Assembly: GCA_937959095.1 (NCBI GenBank)
Contig: CALGLY010000740.1
Location: 1 to 6,786, forward strand
From: an uncultured Saprospiraceae bacterium
GTDB taxonomy: Bacteria; Bacteroidota; Bacteroidia; Chitinophagales; Saprospiraceae
Reading direction: 5' to 3'
Length of the DNA stretch: 6,786 nucleotides
This document shows, one piece after another, positions 6,119-6,786 of the stretch (within the stretch, counting starts at the first letter, position 1; each line of letters begins with the position of its first letter). The notes under the pieces were generated by a model. It was not told where the DNA came from, did not search any database, and saw nothing but the letters and a program-made list of their open reading frames with translations. The position numbers were made by a program, and so were the translations under genes.

Positions 6119-6150
6119 ATTTTCGATTTAATCACTCGTAAAATTAAGAT

Positions 6151-6786
6151 ATGAAATACATCAAATTGTTTATACTGATACTGCTATGCAGCAACTGTAA
6201 AGCACAGGAAACCGCCACCTCCATTTTAGTGGAGGAAAGGGTAATCTCCGATTTTTCTACTGCCCCCATTTATCCAAGGCTTACCGAAACAACGGATGGG
6301 GTTACAAGCTGGAAAACAGCGTATGAATACATAGATGATATCGAAGTGAGTGGCATTACTTACATGAGCGATGGCTTGAAGGTGAAAGGCTTGCTGATGC
6401 AGCCGAAGAAAGCGGGTAAGTATCCTTGTATTATCTATAATCGAGGAGGTAATCGCGATTTTGGACAGTTAAGTGTATCCTTTGCACTTTACCGATTAGG
6501 GGAACTTGTGAAAGAAGGCTATATCGTAATAGCAAGTCAATATAGAGGCAATGACGGCGGGGAAGGGCAAGAAGAATTTGGAGGAAAAGACGTGAATGAT
6601 GTACTTGCTTTATTTGATGCCTTGGAGGAAGTAGAAAACGCAGATACCGATAAAATAGGAATGTATGGTTGGAGTAGAGGCGGCATGATGACCTATATTG
6701 CATTGACGAAAACAGATAAAATAAAAGCGGCAGTAGTAGGCGGTGCACCTGCCTGCACACCTGAAGAGTGCTGCATGAGGGACAGT
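6151..6786 (+). CDS. Exported S9-type alpha/beta hydrolase (partial at C-terminus)
   Basis: The first 212 codons of a prolyl-oligopeptidase-family serine hydrolase are present. Residues 1-18 form a signal peptide: a basic N-end (MKYIK), a hydrophobic core (LFILILL), and a probable cleavage after CKA before Gln19. Cys16 could instead mark a lipoprotein, but the preceding CSN is a poor lipobox, so the protein is periplasmic or surface-attached. The hydrolase core begins at about 63. It shows YPCIIYNRGGN (91-101, oxyanion region), QYRGNDGGEGQEEFGGKD (130-147, matching the S9 YRGSGGxG segment), and the nucleophile elbow GWSRGG (173-178) with Ser175. The catalytic Asp and His should lie beyond the window edge. 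No beta-propeller precedes the core, so this is a short single-domain member, acting as a peptidase or esterase of unknown substrate. Its 96-base spacing from the acetyltransferase and its own -7 element suggest independent transcription. Confidence 0.88.
   Translation, partial: MKYIKLFILILLCSNCKAQETATSILVEERVISDFSTAPIYPRLTETTDGVTSWKTAYEYIDDIEVSGITYMSDGLKVKGLLMQPKKAGKYPCIIYNRGGNRDFGQLSVSFALYRLGELVKEGYIVIASQYRGNDGGEGQEEFGGKDVNDVLALFDALEEVENADTDKIGMYGWSRGGMMTYIALTKTDKIKAAVVGGAPACTPEECCMRDS

Noticed and set aside
5704..6760. - strand frames opposite the acetyltransferase and the hydrolase (5704-6135 and 6431-6760)
   Set aside because: They lie opposite strong + strand coding regions and give low-complexity, motif-free translations.

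Overview
The window looks like a chromosomal segment from a member of the Bacteroidota. Three gene starts on the + strand sit behind matches to the Bacteroidota -7 element TAnnTTTG, no gene has an obvious Shine-Dalgarno sequence, and the protein repertoire fits the phylum. I cannot name a genus. No rRNA, tRNA, CRISPR array, transposase or integrase is visible.

Layout, left to right. Positions 1-2394 (- strand) hold a long reading frame, 798 codons with no stop, that runs off the left edge. It encodes a Roco protein: short leucine-rich repeats, a Roc GTPase with G1, G3, G4 and G5 motifs plus a probable G2 Thr, a COR domain, and most of a C-terminal TIR domain. A divergent intergenic gap (2395-2579) carries a long inverted repeat and a good Bacteroidota promoter. 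This promoter drives a small DUF433 antitoxin-like gene (2580-2780, +) that has no toxin partner. Converging on it, with a 5-base gap, is a membrane-anchored M90/MtfA-like protein (2786-3643, -) whose zinc-binding motif looks degenerate. A 95-base gap with a nested inverted repeat separates that gene from purH (3739-5265, -), a complete bifunctional purine biosynthesis enzyme. The purH leader holds a GC-rich palindrome flanked by near-identical direct repeats. To the right are a GNAT acetyltransferase (5536-6054, +) and the first 212 codons of an exported S9-type serine hydrolase (6151-6786, +).

How the genes relate. purH, the acetyltransferase and the hydrolase are ordinary single-gene units, and I see no shared pathway among them. 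The most interesting part is the left 2.8 kb. The LRR-Roc-COR-TIR protein has the layout of an innate-immune sensor: an LRR sensor, a GTPase switch with a dimerisation module, and a TIR effector that keeps the catalytic-position Glu. It sits head-to-head with an orphan antitoxin-like gene in an AT-rich patch. A defence role is inferred from architecture, not shown by the sequence.
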